Shown here one piece after another: positions 24,546 to 37,300 of a DNA stretch of 64,000 nt. Below the pieces are notes generated by a model that saw only the letters and a program-made list of their open reading frames with translations, had not been told where the DNA came from and did no database searches. Origin of the DNA: Hevea brasiliensis (taxonomy: Eukaryota > Streptophyta > Magnoliopsida > Malpighiales > Euphorbiaceae); the NCBI RefSeq assembly GCF_030052815.1, contig NC_079493.1, positions 120,615,132-120,679,131 on the forward strand. The letters run 5' to 3'. The position numbers were made by a program, and so were the translations under genes. The first letter of the stretch is position 1. Each line of letters opens with the position of its first letter.

Positions 24546-25432
24546 AGTTTGCAATGGAACATGAATTGCAACTGTGAAAAATACCCTAAAATGAGGAAAT
24601 ATAATTCTATGAAGCATAAACCATGAGAAATTTTCACCAAAAACACATCAATATATACAAAGTTCATCAAAAAATTGCATCACACAAGCATGCAGACATT
24701 GATCCTACATAAAAGACCTTTGTGACCCATGCCATTTTGTCTCAAATTCTGCAAATCAACATTTAGCACATAAAACTCCATAAAATCTGCATAAAGTTGC
24801 ATCTAACCACAAATGAGAAATGAACTCTCCAAGTTTTGCCAAGAAAATGCAGCATTTCTACTTTGAATTCTACAACCCAAATAAGCTCAAAACTGTAAAA
24901 ATGACTCACTTACCACCATATTAACATTATAAGCACAAATATTAAAAAGTTACACACCCAACCTCACCAAAAACACAAGCCATCTGCTGCAAACACCCTT
25001 TTTGCTGCAGATTCCATTTTTGCTCTGCATAAACCAGATAGCAGCTTCAGCAATTCACCAACCTTCCTCCATTTAAATACATCCAACCTCATCAAAAACA
25101 TGAGCCATTTGCTGCAGACACCCTTTTTGCTGCAGAATGTACTTTTCCTCTGCATAAACCAGATTGCAGCTCCTGCACAGGTTATGCAGCAAAAACCAAT
25201 CAGTTTTTGGGAAAATTTGAAGGACAAAATTTTCAAGTTAAGAATCACTTCCCCAACAGTTCACCAACCTTTCTTCATTGAAATACATCTACAAGGGACA
25301 AGATTTAACAATGTCAAAAATTGAATTTGGGGAGATTTAAGATAAAAACAAAATCAATGAAAGTGAAAGTAAATTAGCAAAAGCAAAATAAAAGGACTTG
25401 GGATGCCTCCCAAGAGGGCTATTTTATAGTCC
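24546..25432 (-). other. Athila-2 spacer between pol and tandem array
   Basis: About 0.9 kb, no gene seen. Near 24960-25190 it has two imperfect direct copies of a roughly 120-bp segment, each with CATTTGCTGCAGACACCCTT (second copy) or a near match (first copy) and CTCTGCATAAACCAGAT. Confidence 0.65.
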
Positions 25433-28400
25433 TTAGCTGGACTTTTCATGAATTTCACGGAAAAGAGGTGAGGGATTGGAGAGCTTGTAACAGCTTGCTC
25501 CTATTATTGGGTCTCTAGTTGTGTAATGTTTCAATCTATGCCCATTGACCTTAAAATTCCCAGATTTTTCACTCCAAATTTCTATTGCTCCATAAGGGAA
25601 AACCTTAGAAACTTTATATGGACCAGTCCACCTTGACTTAAGTTTTCCAGGGAACAATTTCAATATTGAGTTGAACAACAAAACTGAATCACCTTCTTTG
25701 AATTCCTTTTTCCTCAGATGCTTATCATGCCAAACTTTAGTTCTTTCTTTGTAAATACGGGCAGTTTCATAAGCATCCATCCTCAATTCCTCAAGCTCAT
25801 TAAGTTGTAACAACCTTTTCTCACCAGCTTGCTTAAGATCAAAATTCAAGGTTCGAATGGCCCAATATGCTCTATGTTCTAGCTCCACAGGTAAATGACA
25901 AGACTTACCATACACCAACCTAAAGGGAGTAGTTCCTATAGGGGTTTTGTAGGCAGTCCTATATGCCCATAAAGCATCATCTAGTTTGATAGACCAATCT
26001 TTCCGAGAATTGTTCACTGTTTTCTCCAAAATATGCTTGAGCTCTCTGTTAGAAATTTCAACTTGTCCTGAAGTTTGAGGGTGGTATGGGGTAGCTATCT
26101 TGTGCGCTACACCATACTTCCTCATTAAGCTCTCAAATTGCTTATTACAAAAATGGGAACCCCCATCACTAATTATAGCTCTAGGAGCTCCAAATCTGCT
26201 CAAGACAAATTTCTTCAAGAATTTCACTACCACTCTAGCATCATTAGTTGGAGTTGCAATAGCTTCCACCCACTTTGACACATAGTCAATCCCAACTAAG
26301 ATGTATCTATTACCATATGAAGGAGGGAATGGCCCCATAAAATCTATTCCCCAAACATCAAATAATTCCACTTCAAGAATATTATTTAGGGGCATTTGAT
26401 CTCTTTTTGACAAATTTCCACTCCTTTGACATTTATCACAATCCAACACAAATTTCCTCACATCCTTAAAAAGATTTGGCCAAAAGAAACCAGCTTGCAA
26501 AATTTTACTAGCTGTCTTAGAGATGCCAAAATGTCCTCCATAATCAGAAGCATGGCAATGATGCATAATACTCTGTACCTCCTCTTCAGGAATACATCTT
26601 CTAATTAGACCATCACAACATCTCCTAAAGAGTAAAGGATCATCCCATCTATAAAATTTCACCTCATGCAAAAACTTTTTCTTTTGTTGCCATGTCATAC
26701 CTAGAGGTAAAACTCCACAAGACAGATAATTCACAAAGTCTGCATACCAAGGTAGTTTAGCAACAAGAGAGAAAAGTTGTTCATCCAAGAAAAACTCATC
26801 AATAGGGATTTCATCCAATTCTTCACCATCCAATTTCAACCTACTGAGATTATCAGCAACTACATTTTCAGCTCCCTTTTTATCTCTAATCTCCAAGTCA
26901 AACTCTTGTAGCATCAGAATCCACCTAATGAGCCTAGGTTTAGCCTCCTTTTTACGGAGCAAATACCTGATGGCTGCATGATCTGAAAATATAACCACCT
27001 TTGAGTCAATAATGTAAGGTCTGAACTTTTCCAATGCAAAGACAACTGCTAAAAATTCCTTTTCAGTTGTTGCATAATTTGTTTGAGCCTCATCCAGTGT
27101 TCTACTAGCATAATAAATAGCATAAGCCTTTTTGTCCTTTCTTTGACCAAGAACAGCCCCAATTGCATAGTTGTTAGCATCACACATAATTTCAAAAGGT
27201 AGGTTCCAATCAGGTGGTTGCATGATTGGTGCAGTGATAAGAGCTTGCTTCAACCTGCAAAAGGCATCCAAACACTCTTGGTCAAATACAAATGGTGTGT
27301 CATTACTTAACAAATTAGACAAAAGGTTTGGATATTTTAGAAAAATCCTTGATAAAGCGTCTGTAGAACCCGGCATGTCCTAGAAAACTTCGAATTCCCT
27401 TGACATTGGTAGGAGGAGCCATCTTCTCTATCACTTCAACTTTAGCTTTATCAACCTCTATTCCTCTGTTAGACACCAAATGTCCAAGCACTATCCCTTC
27501 CTGAACCATGAAATGACACTTTTCCCAGTTTAACACAAGGTCGATGTCACACATTGCAAAACTTTAGAAAGGTTAGCCAAGCATATATCAAATGAAGATC
27601 CATAAACAGAAAAATCGTCCATAAAAACCTCCATTATGTCTTCAATGAAATCTGAGAAGATTGCCATCATGCACCTTTGAAAAGTGGCTGGTGCATTACA
27701 CAACCCAAATGGCATCTTTCTATAAGCAAAGGTTCCATATGGACAAGTAAAAGTGATTTTCTCTTGATCATTTGGATGGATAGGGATTTGAAAAAAACCT
27801 GAATATCCATCTAAATAGCAAAAATAAGAATGCCTAGCCAATCTTTCTAACATCTGATCAATGAAGGGAAGTGGAAAATGATCTTTTCTAGTGGCAACAT
27901 TTAATTTTCTGTAATCTATGCACATTCGCCAACTAGTCACTGTTCTGGTGGGAATTAATTCATTATTTTCATTTTTGACAACTATCATTCCACCCTTTTT
28001 TGGGACAACATGTACTTGGCTCACCCAAGTACTGTCTGAGATGGGATATATGATCCCTGCATCAAGCAACTTCAAAATTTCCTTTTTAACAACTTCTTTC
28101 ATATTTGGGTTCAGCCTCCTCTGATGTTCAATAGATGGTTTACAATTTTCTTCCAAAATGATTCTATGCATGCAAAAATGTGGGCTTATTCCCTTAATGT
28201 CATCTATGGTGTATCCCAAAACTTTCCTAAATTGTCTCAACACTCTTAACAACTTATCAGCTTCTAAAGTACTCAAATTTGCATTTACAATTACTGGATA
28301 AGTGTTATTGGTGCCAAGAAATTTATACCTGAGCTGAGAAGGAAGTTGCTTAAGTTCTACCTTAGGTGCATCTTCTTCCTTGAATGATGGTTGCTTAGAT

Positions 28401-29430
28401 TCGACTTTTTCCTTTTGTGTGAGTTGAAAAACTGGAGCAGAAATGAATGGTGGACTTCCCTCTAAGTGTTGAGCATATGCAGCTACATGAGGGTTGTCAT
28501 AATCTATGCCTCCTCCATGAACCAAACAATTTTCAAGTGGATCTTCTGGATATTTCTTTCTGAAGTGTTCTTCAACCAACTCATCAATGATATCAACTCT
28601 CAAGCAAGTATCAGCTTCAGAATGATGCTTTTTCATAGTGTTATTAATATTGAAAACCAATTGCTCTTCACCAACCCTAAGAGTCAGCTTTTCTCCTTTC
28701 ACATCAATCAATGCTCCTGCTGTAGCTAGAAAGGGTCTTCCCAAGATAATTGGGATATTAAAATCTTCCTCCATGTCCAAGATGACAAAGTTAACAGGTA
28801 TGTAGAACTTCCCAACCTTCAGAGGCACATTCTCCAAAATCCCTTCAGGATACTTAATTGACCTATCAGCTAACTGAAGAGAAATGTGGGTTGGTTTAAG
28901 ATCTCCCATGTTGAGCTTCTCATAAATGGAGAGGGGCATAAGGCTAACACTAGCCCCTAAATCACATAAGGCTTTTGTAGAACAAGACTCTCCAATGTGG
29001 CATGGAATTGAAAAACTCCCTGGATCCTTAAGCTTTGGAGGAAGTTTCCTTTGGAGGATAGCACTACATTCTTCTGTCAAAGCTACAGTTTCATCATCTT
29101 CAAGTTTCCTCTTGTTTGAGAGAATTTCTTTCAAGAATTTTGCATAAGAGGGCATTTGTGAAAGAGCATCAACAAACGGCACATTTATGTAAAGTTTCTT
29201 CAAAACTTCTAAGAACTTCCCAAATTGCCTATCAAGCTTGGCTTTGTGAAATCTTTGTGGAAAGGGAAGCTGTGGCTTGTAGGGTTCAGGAGGTATATAT
29301 TTCTCTTCCTTCTCTTCAATTTTCTCTTTACATTTTTCTGCACTCTCTTGTTTTTCACTCTCAACAGTTTCTTTCTCATTTTCTCTCTTCTCACTGTTTT
29401 CACTCTTCTCATCATTTATAACTTTTCCAC
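25433..29430 (-). pseudogene. Athila-2 pol: protease-RT-RNase H-integrase
   Basis: The largest block (27376-25433) gives RNase H and integrase almost intact. It has [14 protein letters not shown], the integrase finger ([16 protein letters not shown]) and DD-E core ([27 protein letters not shown]). The preceding block (to 27530) carries the protease DLGAS motif and RT with YLDGYSGF and FMDD catalytic residues in place. Frameshifts near 27540 and 27330 separate RT from RNase H. The protein would cleave the polyprotein, copy the RNA and insert the DNA. The few lesions suggest relatively recent activity, but the copy is not autonomous as read. Confidence 0.9.
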
Positions 29431-30978
29431 TTTTTAAAGTAATAGCTTGACACTGCTCTCTTGGATTTTCTGGTTGACTTGGAAGCTTTCCAAAAGATTT
29501 GGCACTTGAGGAGGATGCTTGTTGTGCAATCTGGTTTTCCGGCGATACATGTGTGTTTGCATCTGTTCCAGCCTTGCTTTCATCTCTCTCATCTCCTCAT
29601 CATGCTTGTTTTGGTTGGCAAGAATCTGTTGCAATAAAGCTTCAGTGGTGGAATTTCGTTCTTGCTGTTTTGATGGAGGGTTCATATTTTTCTGCTAAAA
29701 ATTAGGCAATGGTTGCCTATTCTGCTGATATGGAACTTGACTTTGCTGTTGTGGTTGAAAATTCTGATTTGGAACTTGACTTTGCTGATTTCCCCATGAA
29801 AAGTTGGGATGATTCCTCCAATTTGGATTGTAAGTTTGAGAATAAGGATTCCCCATTTGCTTGTTTCCATAATTACCAACATATGCTGCTTGTTCTCCAT
29901 AGTCTACTCTACAGCTGGTAATTTCCTCTGCATAAGCCACTTGTTGTGAACTTCCAGCTGATGATGATGAACTAACCAACATACTCAAGTCTTCCATCTT
30001 CTTAGCAAGGACATTTGTAAGTGCATCAAACTTTGCATTAATCATGTTGAATGGATCAAGATCATACATTCCAGCAGCTTGCCTTTTCTGAGTTAGAGCT
30101 GGTCCTCTTGGACTACTCCAAAGATGAGTATTCTTTGCAATTTTCTCCAATAGCTCATAAGCTTCATCTTCATGCTTAATAATAAATTCTCCTCCTGTTT
30201 GAGCATCAATAATCCCTCTAATTGCAGGAGTAACATTTGTGTAGAAATTCTGATTTATCATCCATTTCGGAATGGCATGATGTGGGCATAATCTCTCTAA
30301 TTCCTTCCATCTCATCCATGTCTCATATAGAGTTTCATCTTCTCTTGGTCTGAAAGCTGTCATTTGATTCCTCAACTCTTGAGTTTTTCCAGGTGGAAAA
30401 TATTGTGCAAGAAATGCATCAGTGAGTTGCTCCCAATTTGTAATGGAGTTGTGAGGTAAAGAATCAAGCCAATCCAATTCTCTATCTTTCAAAGAGAATG
30501 GGAATAGCTTCAATCTTGCTGCATCGTCAGACACTCCAGGTTGTTTTTGCATGTCACAGATCATAGCAAACTTCTTCAGATGTGTGTGTGGATTTTCAGA
30601 AGGATGTCCCCCAAATTGAGAATTTTGAATCATTTGAAGAACTCCAAAATCCATCTTGTAACTATTTGCATCAATCCTTGGTCTTGCTATGCTTTCTCTT
30701 AAGTCATCAAAATGAGGAAAAGCATGATCCATCATACTTCCCCTAGGCACGTTTGCATTAACAACTTCTTCCCCTTGGGCTTCATTTTCATTGTTTTGAC
30801 CATTTCCAACATTACCAACACCAATTCTAATTCTTTCATCAGCCATGTCTGCTTCAATTTCGGTTTCTCTCAAAGCTTCTTTCCTTCTTCTGGTTTCTTT
30901 CTTGTTGGCTTTACAAAATTTCTCAATTTCAGGATTGAACAATAAGGATGTGTCACTTGTGCTTCTAGCTCTTCTCAT
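29431..30978 (-). pseudogene. Athila-2 gag
   Basis: From ATG 30978 (MRRARSTSDTSLLFNPEIEK) a 427-codon frame carries the retrotransposon gag domain (FPFSLKDRELDWLDSL, FLAQYFPPGKTQELRNQM, IPKWMINQNFY) and a Gln/Asn/Pro-rich tail. It stops at TAG 29697-29695. The same frame continues (QKNMNPPSKQQERN) into a charged helix (EEMREMKARLEQMQ) until a frameshift near 29550 leads into the protease frame. Gag would form the particle. The start is well placed, 110 bp inside the primer site. Confidence 0.85.
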
Positions 30979-31088
30979 AAAAGGTTAAAAGTACCTGAAA
31001 AAGAACAAACAAACACAAAATGAAAAGATAACAAAGATAAAACTAAAAACAACTAAAATAATCAAGAATTCAATCTTAAACAAACAAT

Positions 31089-31106
31089 TCCCCGGCAACG
31101 GCGCCA
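31089..31106 (-). promoter_or_regulatory. Athila-2 primer binding site, tRNA-Asp type
   Basis: On the - strand TGGCGCCGTTGCCGGGGA lies six bases inside the LTR end. It matches the 3' end complement of plant tRNA-Asp, the primer used by Athila elements. Confidence 0.9.
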
Positions 31107-31112
31107 AAAACT

Positions 31113-32723
31113 TGATGCGTCCCTACCGCAAGTGCACGGGTCGTACAAGTAGTATAGAAAAGATATCGATCCCACGAGGAGTTGTGTTAATGATTGAATT
31201 TTTGATATAAAAGTTGACTAAATCGAAGTATCTATGAAATTAAAGAAGTGAATTGATGAGTAATGGAGCGTGAAATCTATATGTGCAAAATCAATATTCT
31301 ATTCAACAATGTATTGCATTAAGCTAAAATTGCATCAAATTGAAATAAGCAAGTTCAAATATGGCAATATTGAAAATGGCAAGCAATTAAATTCAATTGA
31401 AAATTAACAATGGTAAAAAGGTGATTCCGGAGTTCGGGATTTCATATTCGAGCTATTTTGGGATTTAAATCGGTTATCCAATTTTATAAAACTTATGGGT
31501 TTTAAGGAGATTAATTCTTAAATCCTTTGAATTCCCTTTCGAGTGAGACAAAGAGTGCCTTAATCAAACTAATCCTACTTTCGTGGAGTTAGAATTAATT
31601 AAGACCCATTAAGTTCTTTAATTAATCTGTGAATCCTCTTAATCCTTAGCCTATTTCTAGGCCTAAGTTAATTAAGTCCAATTTCTTGATTATCTATCAC
31701 AAGGCCTTCTCCTTTCGGTGCTTCAACCATGGATTAAGAACATCACTTAATGGGATCCTACACTAAGCATGTCATTAAGCACACAAGAAATGAATAAAAC
31801 TCATCAAGACCACAAAATATGGATTACCCAATCAAAATCCACAAAATATCTCAAATATTACAACCCTTACTCCAGAATCAAAAGTAAACTACTCACTATC
31901 CATAATGCTTACAAGATATGATGAGTTTAAATGGAAATAAAGCTTTAATCCAAGCTAAGAAGTAAGAAATTAAACAGTAGAAATGTAGAAAAGTGTAAGG
32001 AAAGAAAGAAATCTGCAAATCTTGGTTGAAAATGGTGTGAAAGGTGAAGGTGACTCTTCAAATTCTGCTCAGCCCCTCCTTTCCTTTTCTGCTCTTTGTC
32101 TCCTCTTCTAAAATGGGAAAATGAGACTATTTATAGCATTTTTCTGACATGGAGCCCTAAAATGGTATGTTCTAGGAGGAATTATTTGAGGGAATCTCCT
32201 GCCAGCTCATTAATGAACTCTTCATGGGACTGCATAAGTGGACTGCATAAGTTATGCGATCCCTTATCTGATTTTACTGATTACAGGTCACTTATGCATT
32301 GCATGACTTAGTGCATAGGTTATGCACAATTTCGTGAATGTGCATAAGGAGGCGAGAATGTGCATAAGCTATGCGATCTCCTTATGCACATTTATTGGTT
32401 ACGAATAGTGATCTTTCTCCTTATGCAGATTTGCATAGCTTATGCGGCAAGTTATGCACAGTTTGGTCAATGCATATTTCAGCTTGAAAACTTGTTTTTG
32501 GCATCTTTGGCTGTAGAAGACACTCCTCAATGGCAAAATTCTCTTCAGTCCTTCAAAAACACCATTTTTCCTACAAAACAAAGTAAAAATTACAAATTAA
32601 TGCAAAATTGACAACTATAAAAAACTAACTAATTAACTAATGAAATTAGCTAAAAATGACTAATAATCAAATAAAAAGGGTTATAAAATTAGACCTAAAT
32701 GACTATGCAAAATGTATGCATCA
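31113..32723 (-). repeat. Athila-2 5' LTR (right in the window)
   Basis: The 1611-bp LTR runs from TGATGCGTCCCTACCGCAAG to ATGTATGCATCA in + orientation. It holds the element's promoter by analogy, but I cannot point to a clear TATA box. It differs from the left LTR mainly in one patch at about 32255-32455. Confidence 0.95.
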
Positions 32724-32728
32724 TCTAG
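32724..32728. repeat. target-site duplication TCTAG, right copy
   Basis: Identical to 17937-17941 and directly adjacent to the right Athila-2 LTR. Confidence 0.9.
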
Positions 32729-32832
32729 ACCATTGGAGTTATTGCATCTTGGTCTTTTTGGTCCAATCACACTTAATAGTCTAGGAGGCAATGCACACAT
32801 ATTTGTAATTGTTGATGATTTTTTATTAAATT
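32724..32832 (+). pseudogene. SIRE-type integrase core, remnant after Athila-2
   Basis: Reading resumes with SRPLELLHLGLFGPITLNSL and ends with FVIVDDF, the first part of the copia integrase core. One of the usual catalytic residues in this segment is altered (LHLGLFGP where LHxDLFGP is common). Homology fades after about 32832, so the rest of the element is deleted or unrecognisable. Confidence 0.75.
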
Positions 32833-34336
32833 AGAAAAATTAAAATCTTTTTCATTCTAAATATGAAAATTGACTTGAAAAAATTAATTGAATTAAATTC
32901 TTATAAAATTCTAATTTTCAAATAAAAGGGTAATTAAAATATAAATTTAGTCTATTGAGGAAAAATTCATAACAGACTAGAAAGTGAAAATACAAAAATA
33001 TTATAGGAGATGCGTCGTGAATGTAGAAGCTGCATAATCCACAACAAATAAAAATAAACAAATACAATATAAAATTTATGTGATTTATCCTTTCAATATG
33101 AATTATTTTTGCAGATATACCATCTAGCATAACCACTTGAAAAAAAAAAAAGAACATAGCATAACATCAATAAGCTTAAAGTTTTATAATTACCTATCAA
33201 AACCATTACATTTAAGAAAAATCACACTACTAATTACATAAAAAATATATATTAATTTACCACTTTCATTCTTCTCTGCACATAAATAATAGATTTACTA
33301 CTATAATTTTTAATTTTACGACACACTATTAAGGGCGTCTTCACTACATCCGTTGTAATCTCTCCATAGGTTTTAATGAAAAGAGTCTTCTTTTTATTCT
33401 CTATGCATTTTTGGGGCACATAAACAAAGTCAAATAATATCTTTTACAATGTTTTTATTTATAATGTGACTCCTTTCAATCTTAATTTCAATAGAAATCT
33501 CAATTAAATAGGAATGACATTAAAATATGAGCTCTACTGTGAATAGAAAATAATCTTCAATCCAATTGTGAAATATTTCTCACATTTAAATTAGAAAAAA
33601 AATTTATTCCAAATTAAATCTCATAAGAATTTTAAATCAGCCTAACAAGATGTTTTGGATGATCATGTTAAAAATTAATAAAAAGTCCATCAGATTCATT
33701 AATAATTAAAGGTTGAATTTGAATCAGGTTCGTTAGATGTGATCTTGGCTGTTTCTTGTGTTCTAGTAGTCAAGTCTCCTAAATACGATTTCTTTAAGTA
33801 GAGCTCGAGGCTAACTTAGCAATAAAAAAAGACCATTGGATTGGATACATTGAATCATTCTTCCTATTACTTGTTTTTTTCTTTTTGGCAAGAATCTATC
33901 CAAGTCTTTCTTTAGCATTGGACACCTTGTAATGCGAGTTGCAGTTAAAAAAAAAAAAAAAAAAAAGCACGTGATGTCCATGGTATTGTAGACAAAGTGC
34001 GAGTTGCAGTTAAAAAAACAATGGACAAGAAACAAATAAGTTTATCAGCAAAAGAGTTTCTCAAAATCTCACCAATATCACTCAACCCTGAATCCAAAGA
34101 AGAGTTCTCTATATTCTATTTTAAGGTAAATGAGGAAGAAGGCTCCCGCAACGGTATGTCTTTGATTTAAAGGGACCATCAGAAGATAACTATAAGTACA
34201 TACTGCAGTGAAAGTGATTTGTTGATGAGAAGCTTATATAATTCCTATAGATAACCTTAAACAATACAACGAAAAGACTGAAAATTCAGAGTTTGATTTA
34301 CGTACTTTATTTTTTTATAAATTGTTGTTCTCCACT
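32833..34336. other. AT-rich spacer before the kinase cluster
   Basis: No supported gene. It contains poly-A/T runs and, at 33716-33960, a segment related to 55971-56215. Within that, GCGAGTTGCAGTTAAAA occurs twice about 60 bp apart (near 33934 and 33999), a small local duplication. Confidence 0.6.
33716..33960. repeat. 3'-flanking segment, copy 1 of 3
   Basis: It begins TTGAATTTGAATCAGG, contains GATCTTGGCTGTTTCTTGTG and ends TGTAATGCGAGTTGCAGTT. The same landmarks occur in order at 55971-56215 and partly at 44465-44545. All three copies lie 0.4-1.2 kb downstream of a terminal kinase exon, in the same orientation. Confidence 0.75.
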
Positions 34337-37300
34337 CTAGAGATATTCTGGATTAATGTTCCCTGCTAAAACTTCCACCACCTGCTTTGCAAAGAAATGA
34401 AAAGAAAAGGCTTATCTAGTAGTTGAGAATTTGATAATAATAATAATAATAATAATAACAATAATAAATAAACTAATTAACTATATATTAAACATTTTTA
34501 TTATTTTAAATATAAAAAAGAGAGAATTAAAAATTACATAAAATAAATTATATATAAATCTCTTAATCGAATTACCCGACTCATTTGTGGTCGCTCTTGA
34601 GGGAAACGACGTACACAGGCTAAAGCGCATTTAATCATTCGAATCATTTTATTTTCATCAAAATTGTTCTGCAATTTCTTGTCAACAAAATCATACTCGC
34701 CATGCAGCAAACGATCTCCGGGCACAGATTCCGCCTAAATATTAATCAAATAAAGCATTTGTTATTTTTCCCAAATCAATTCAGCTTTAGCTTTTGTAAA
34801 ATTATATGACATCAATCGGATATATTAAGAATAAAATCAATCACTCGTAAACTGGATTTGATGATAAGTTGATAAGTATGTTTAGTTTACTTGGACTGAG
34901 GTTTCAAGTTTAAATTTTACATTCCTTCTTTATAAATAAAAGGCTTAGGAACTTCAATTTTCATCATTAAACAAATTTACCACTATTCTTTAAAATTAGA
35001 ATATAAGCACAAAATTATCATAATTAAAAGAATGAGACATGATTTTAAAAACTAAAAAATAACTTTTTTTACAATTAAAGCTAAATAAAAAAGTAAAAAA
35101 AAAAATTAAGAATGTCATTGCACTAAGTAAGATATATATTAATATCATAATTAACTCCTTCAAGTCTTTTTACCACTTATAAAAAAAAAAATTTTCAACA
35201 AGGAGTCAAAATATTGTCGCTAATCACATTGATTAGCAATAATTCATCACTATGATACTTTAGTGTCAAGAGTTTCAATGACAAACTACAATTTATCGCT
35301 AAATATTAATTTTTTAAATAAATTATGAATTAGCTCGCTGAGAACCATGCCACTAAAAGGCTTTAGTTATGTATCCCTCTCTAGCTTGTATTACTTAGCT
35401 GTGGATGGATCAAATGACTAAGATTTTTATGTAGGATTATGCTGCAGTTTATAGACTGTTTTTCTTTGAAGGTAAAGAGAGAAAATGTTCAAAACTATTA
35501 TTAAACAGCACGAAATTGAGCATAAAAAGCTCGAGAGAAATTATGAAATTAAGAAAGAAGTACGTACCCATTCAACTATGCTAATGTCATCATTAGGTTG
35601 CTTTCCAGTGATTAGCTCCAAAAGAATTGCACCAAAGAAATAAACATCGGTCTTGGCATATGTAGAAGGCGTAAAACTGCAGTCGAAGATGGAAAAAGAG
35701 CTAAGATATGAGAATTATTGGAACTGAGGTGAACGCGAAACACTCAAAAGGAAAAAGAAATAAAGGAGCATACTATCAAATAAGGAATTACAGGGAAGAG
35801 AAAGAGAACATAAACCACACTTTTTTTATATATAAGCGGATAAATTTTATTAATAATGAAAGCTAAAAAAAAAAAAAACTTGGCAAGCAACCACCTCGCT
35901 AATCCAGTCAATAGGTTTCTTCGAGAGAACCAACTTAGCTGATGAATGCTAAGTAAAACAACGCAGCGTAAGTCATGCAAAAGCCAAATCATGATAAAAA
36001 GAATTTGAAAAGAAAGAAGAGGGACAGAGTGAAGACAGAGGAAGAGTAGCAAAACCTTCCAAGGAGCTACATCCTTCTTGTGAAACAGAGCACTAATCAG
36101 ATTAATACTATTCAGGAATTAAAGAAAAACAGTAAACTCATCCTCTCTAGATGCACCAGATTTAGCCAAACAACATGCGAAGGAGTTTGCCGAATGCATG
36201 GTACCCGCAGAAGACATCTTAGGCAAGGGAGCTCCACACAAGTCTCGCGGTATAAACCACACTTGTAATATTATAAAATCAAGTCCACTCTTGCAAATAT
36301 AGATAGCTAACTCTAGCAAACAAATATAGTAGTAATTATATGAATTTTCATATGATATAAAACACCAATTACACTCTTCACGCATTAACTCAAGCACATA
36401 AATCTATATTCATTGATATTTAAATTTTATATTTCCAACAATAAAAATGGTTCAACAAATATTCTCTAAAGGTAGGGGTGGCAAATGGGTCACGTGAAGT
36501 AGATTTGAAATCATGAATCATATAGACAAAACAAATTGGTCACCTCTAACTAATTAAAAGTGAAAAAAAATAATGACAATAAGATGCTTTTCTTTCTTTT
36601 TATAAAAAAAAAAAAAAAAAAAAAAATTCTAATACGCCAGAAGTATACAACATAGCAGACTGCAATTAATAGCTTATATAATTTAGCTCAAGCAACAAAA
36701 TAGAGTTTTCTTTTTTACCCAACATATGTTGAGAGAAACTTGGCACGTCCATACTCTGCAAACTGCACAAATTGATCCAGGTAGATTTATTAAATCGTTC
36801 AATTAATAGTTTAACATCAAACACAAATTTACTGGCACATTCAACATCATCTATTCGGCACCAAAGACAAAATGATATTTGATCATATATATAGAACTAT
36901 TTAATCCGTAATAATCACCTTTAATTGAAAATTTCCGTCAAGAAAGATACTATCATCCTTGAAATGCTCGTATATGTTCCAACGTTTATCTGAAAATACA
37001 GACATCACAAAAATGGAAAGTGACTCAGATATATACACCTTTAACCTATAAACAAGTCGAGGGTTTGTTGCAAGGTTTAAAACCACTAAGATTATATTTT
37101 GTGAATGATAAACTTGTGTAAAATATATTAGCGTATTTAATTAATGCAAGTTTTTTTTTTTAAGCAATTGATTTTATTAATAAAGAGGTCAGGAATCTCT
37201 CAGTTAAACCCGGGCAATAGGTTTCTCCTAAAAAATCAACTTAAAGATGCAAAGGTGATACAAAGCAACAAGAACACCAAAAGCCAACAGCAGAACGGAC

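Larger units (their letters stand above)
17942..32723 (-). mobile_element. complete Athila-type retrotransposon (Athila-2), 14.8 kb
   Basis: The element has two nearly identical LTRs, perfect 5-bp target duplications (TCTAG) and a tRNA-Asp-type primer site. In - strand order it has gag, pro-RT-RH-INT, a tandem array, an env-position ORF, an untranslated region and a polypurine tract. Coding damage is limited to a few stops and frameshifts, fewer than in Athila-1, so this insertion is younger. It splits the SIRE integrase: PLELLHLGLFGPITLNSLGG resumes directly after the right LTR. Confidence 0.95.
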
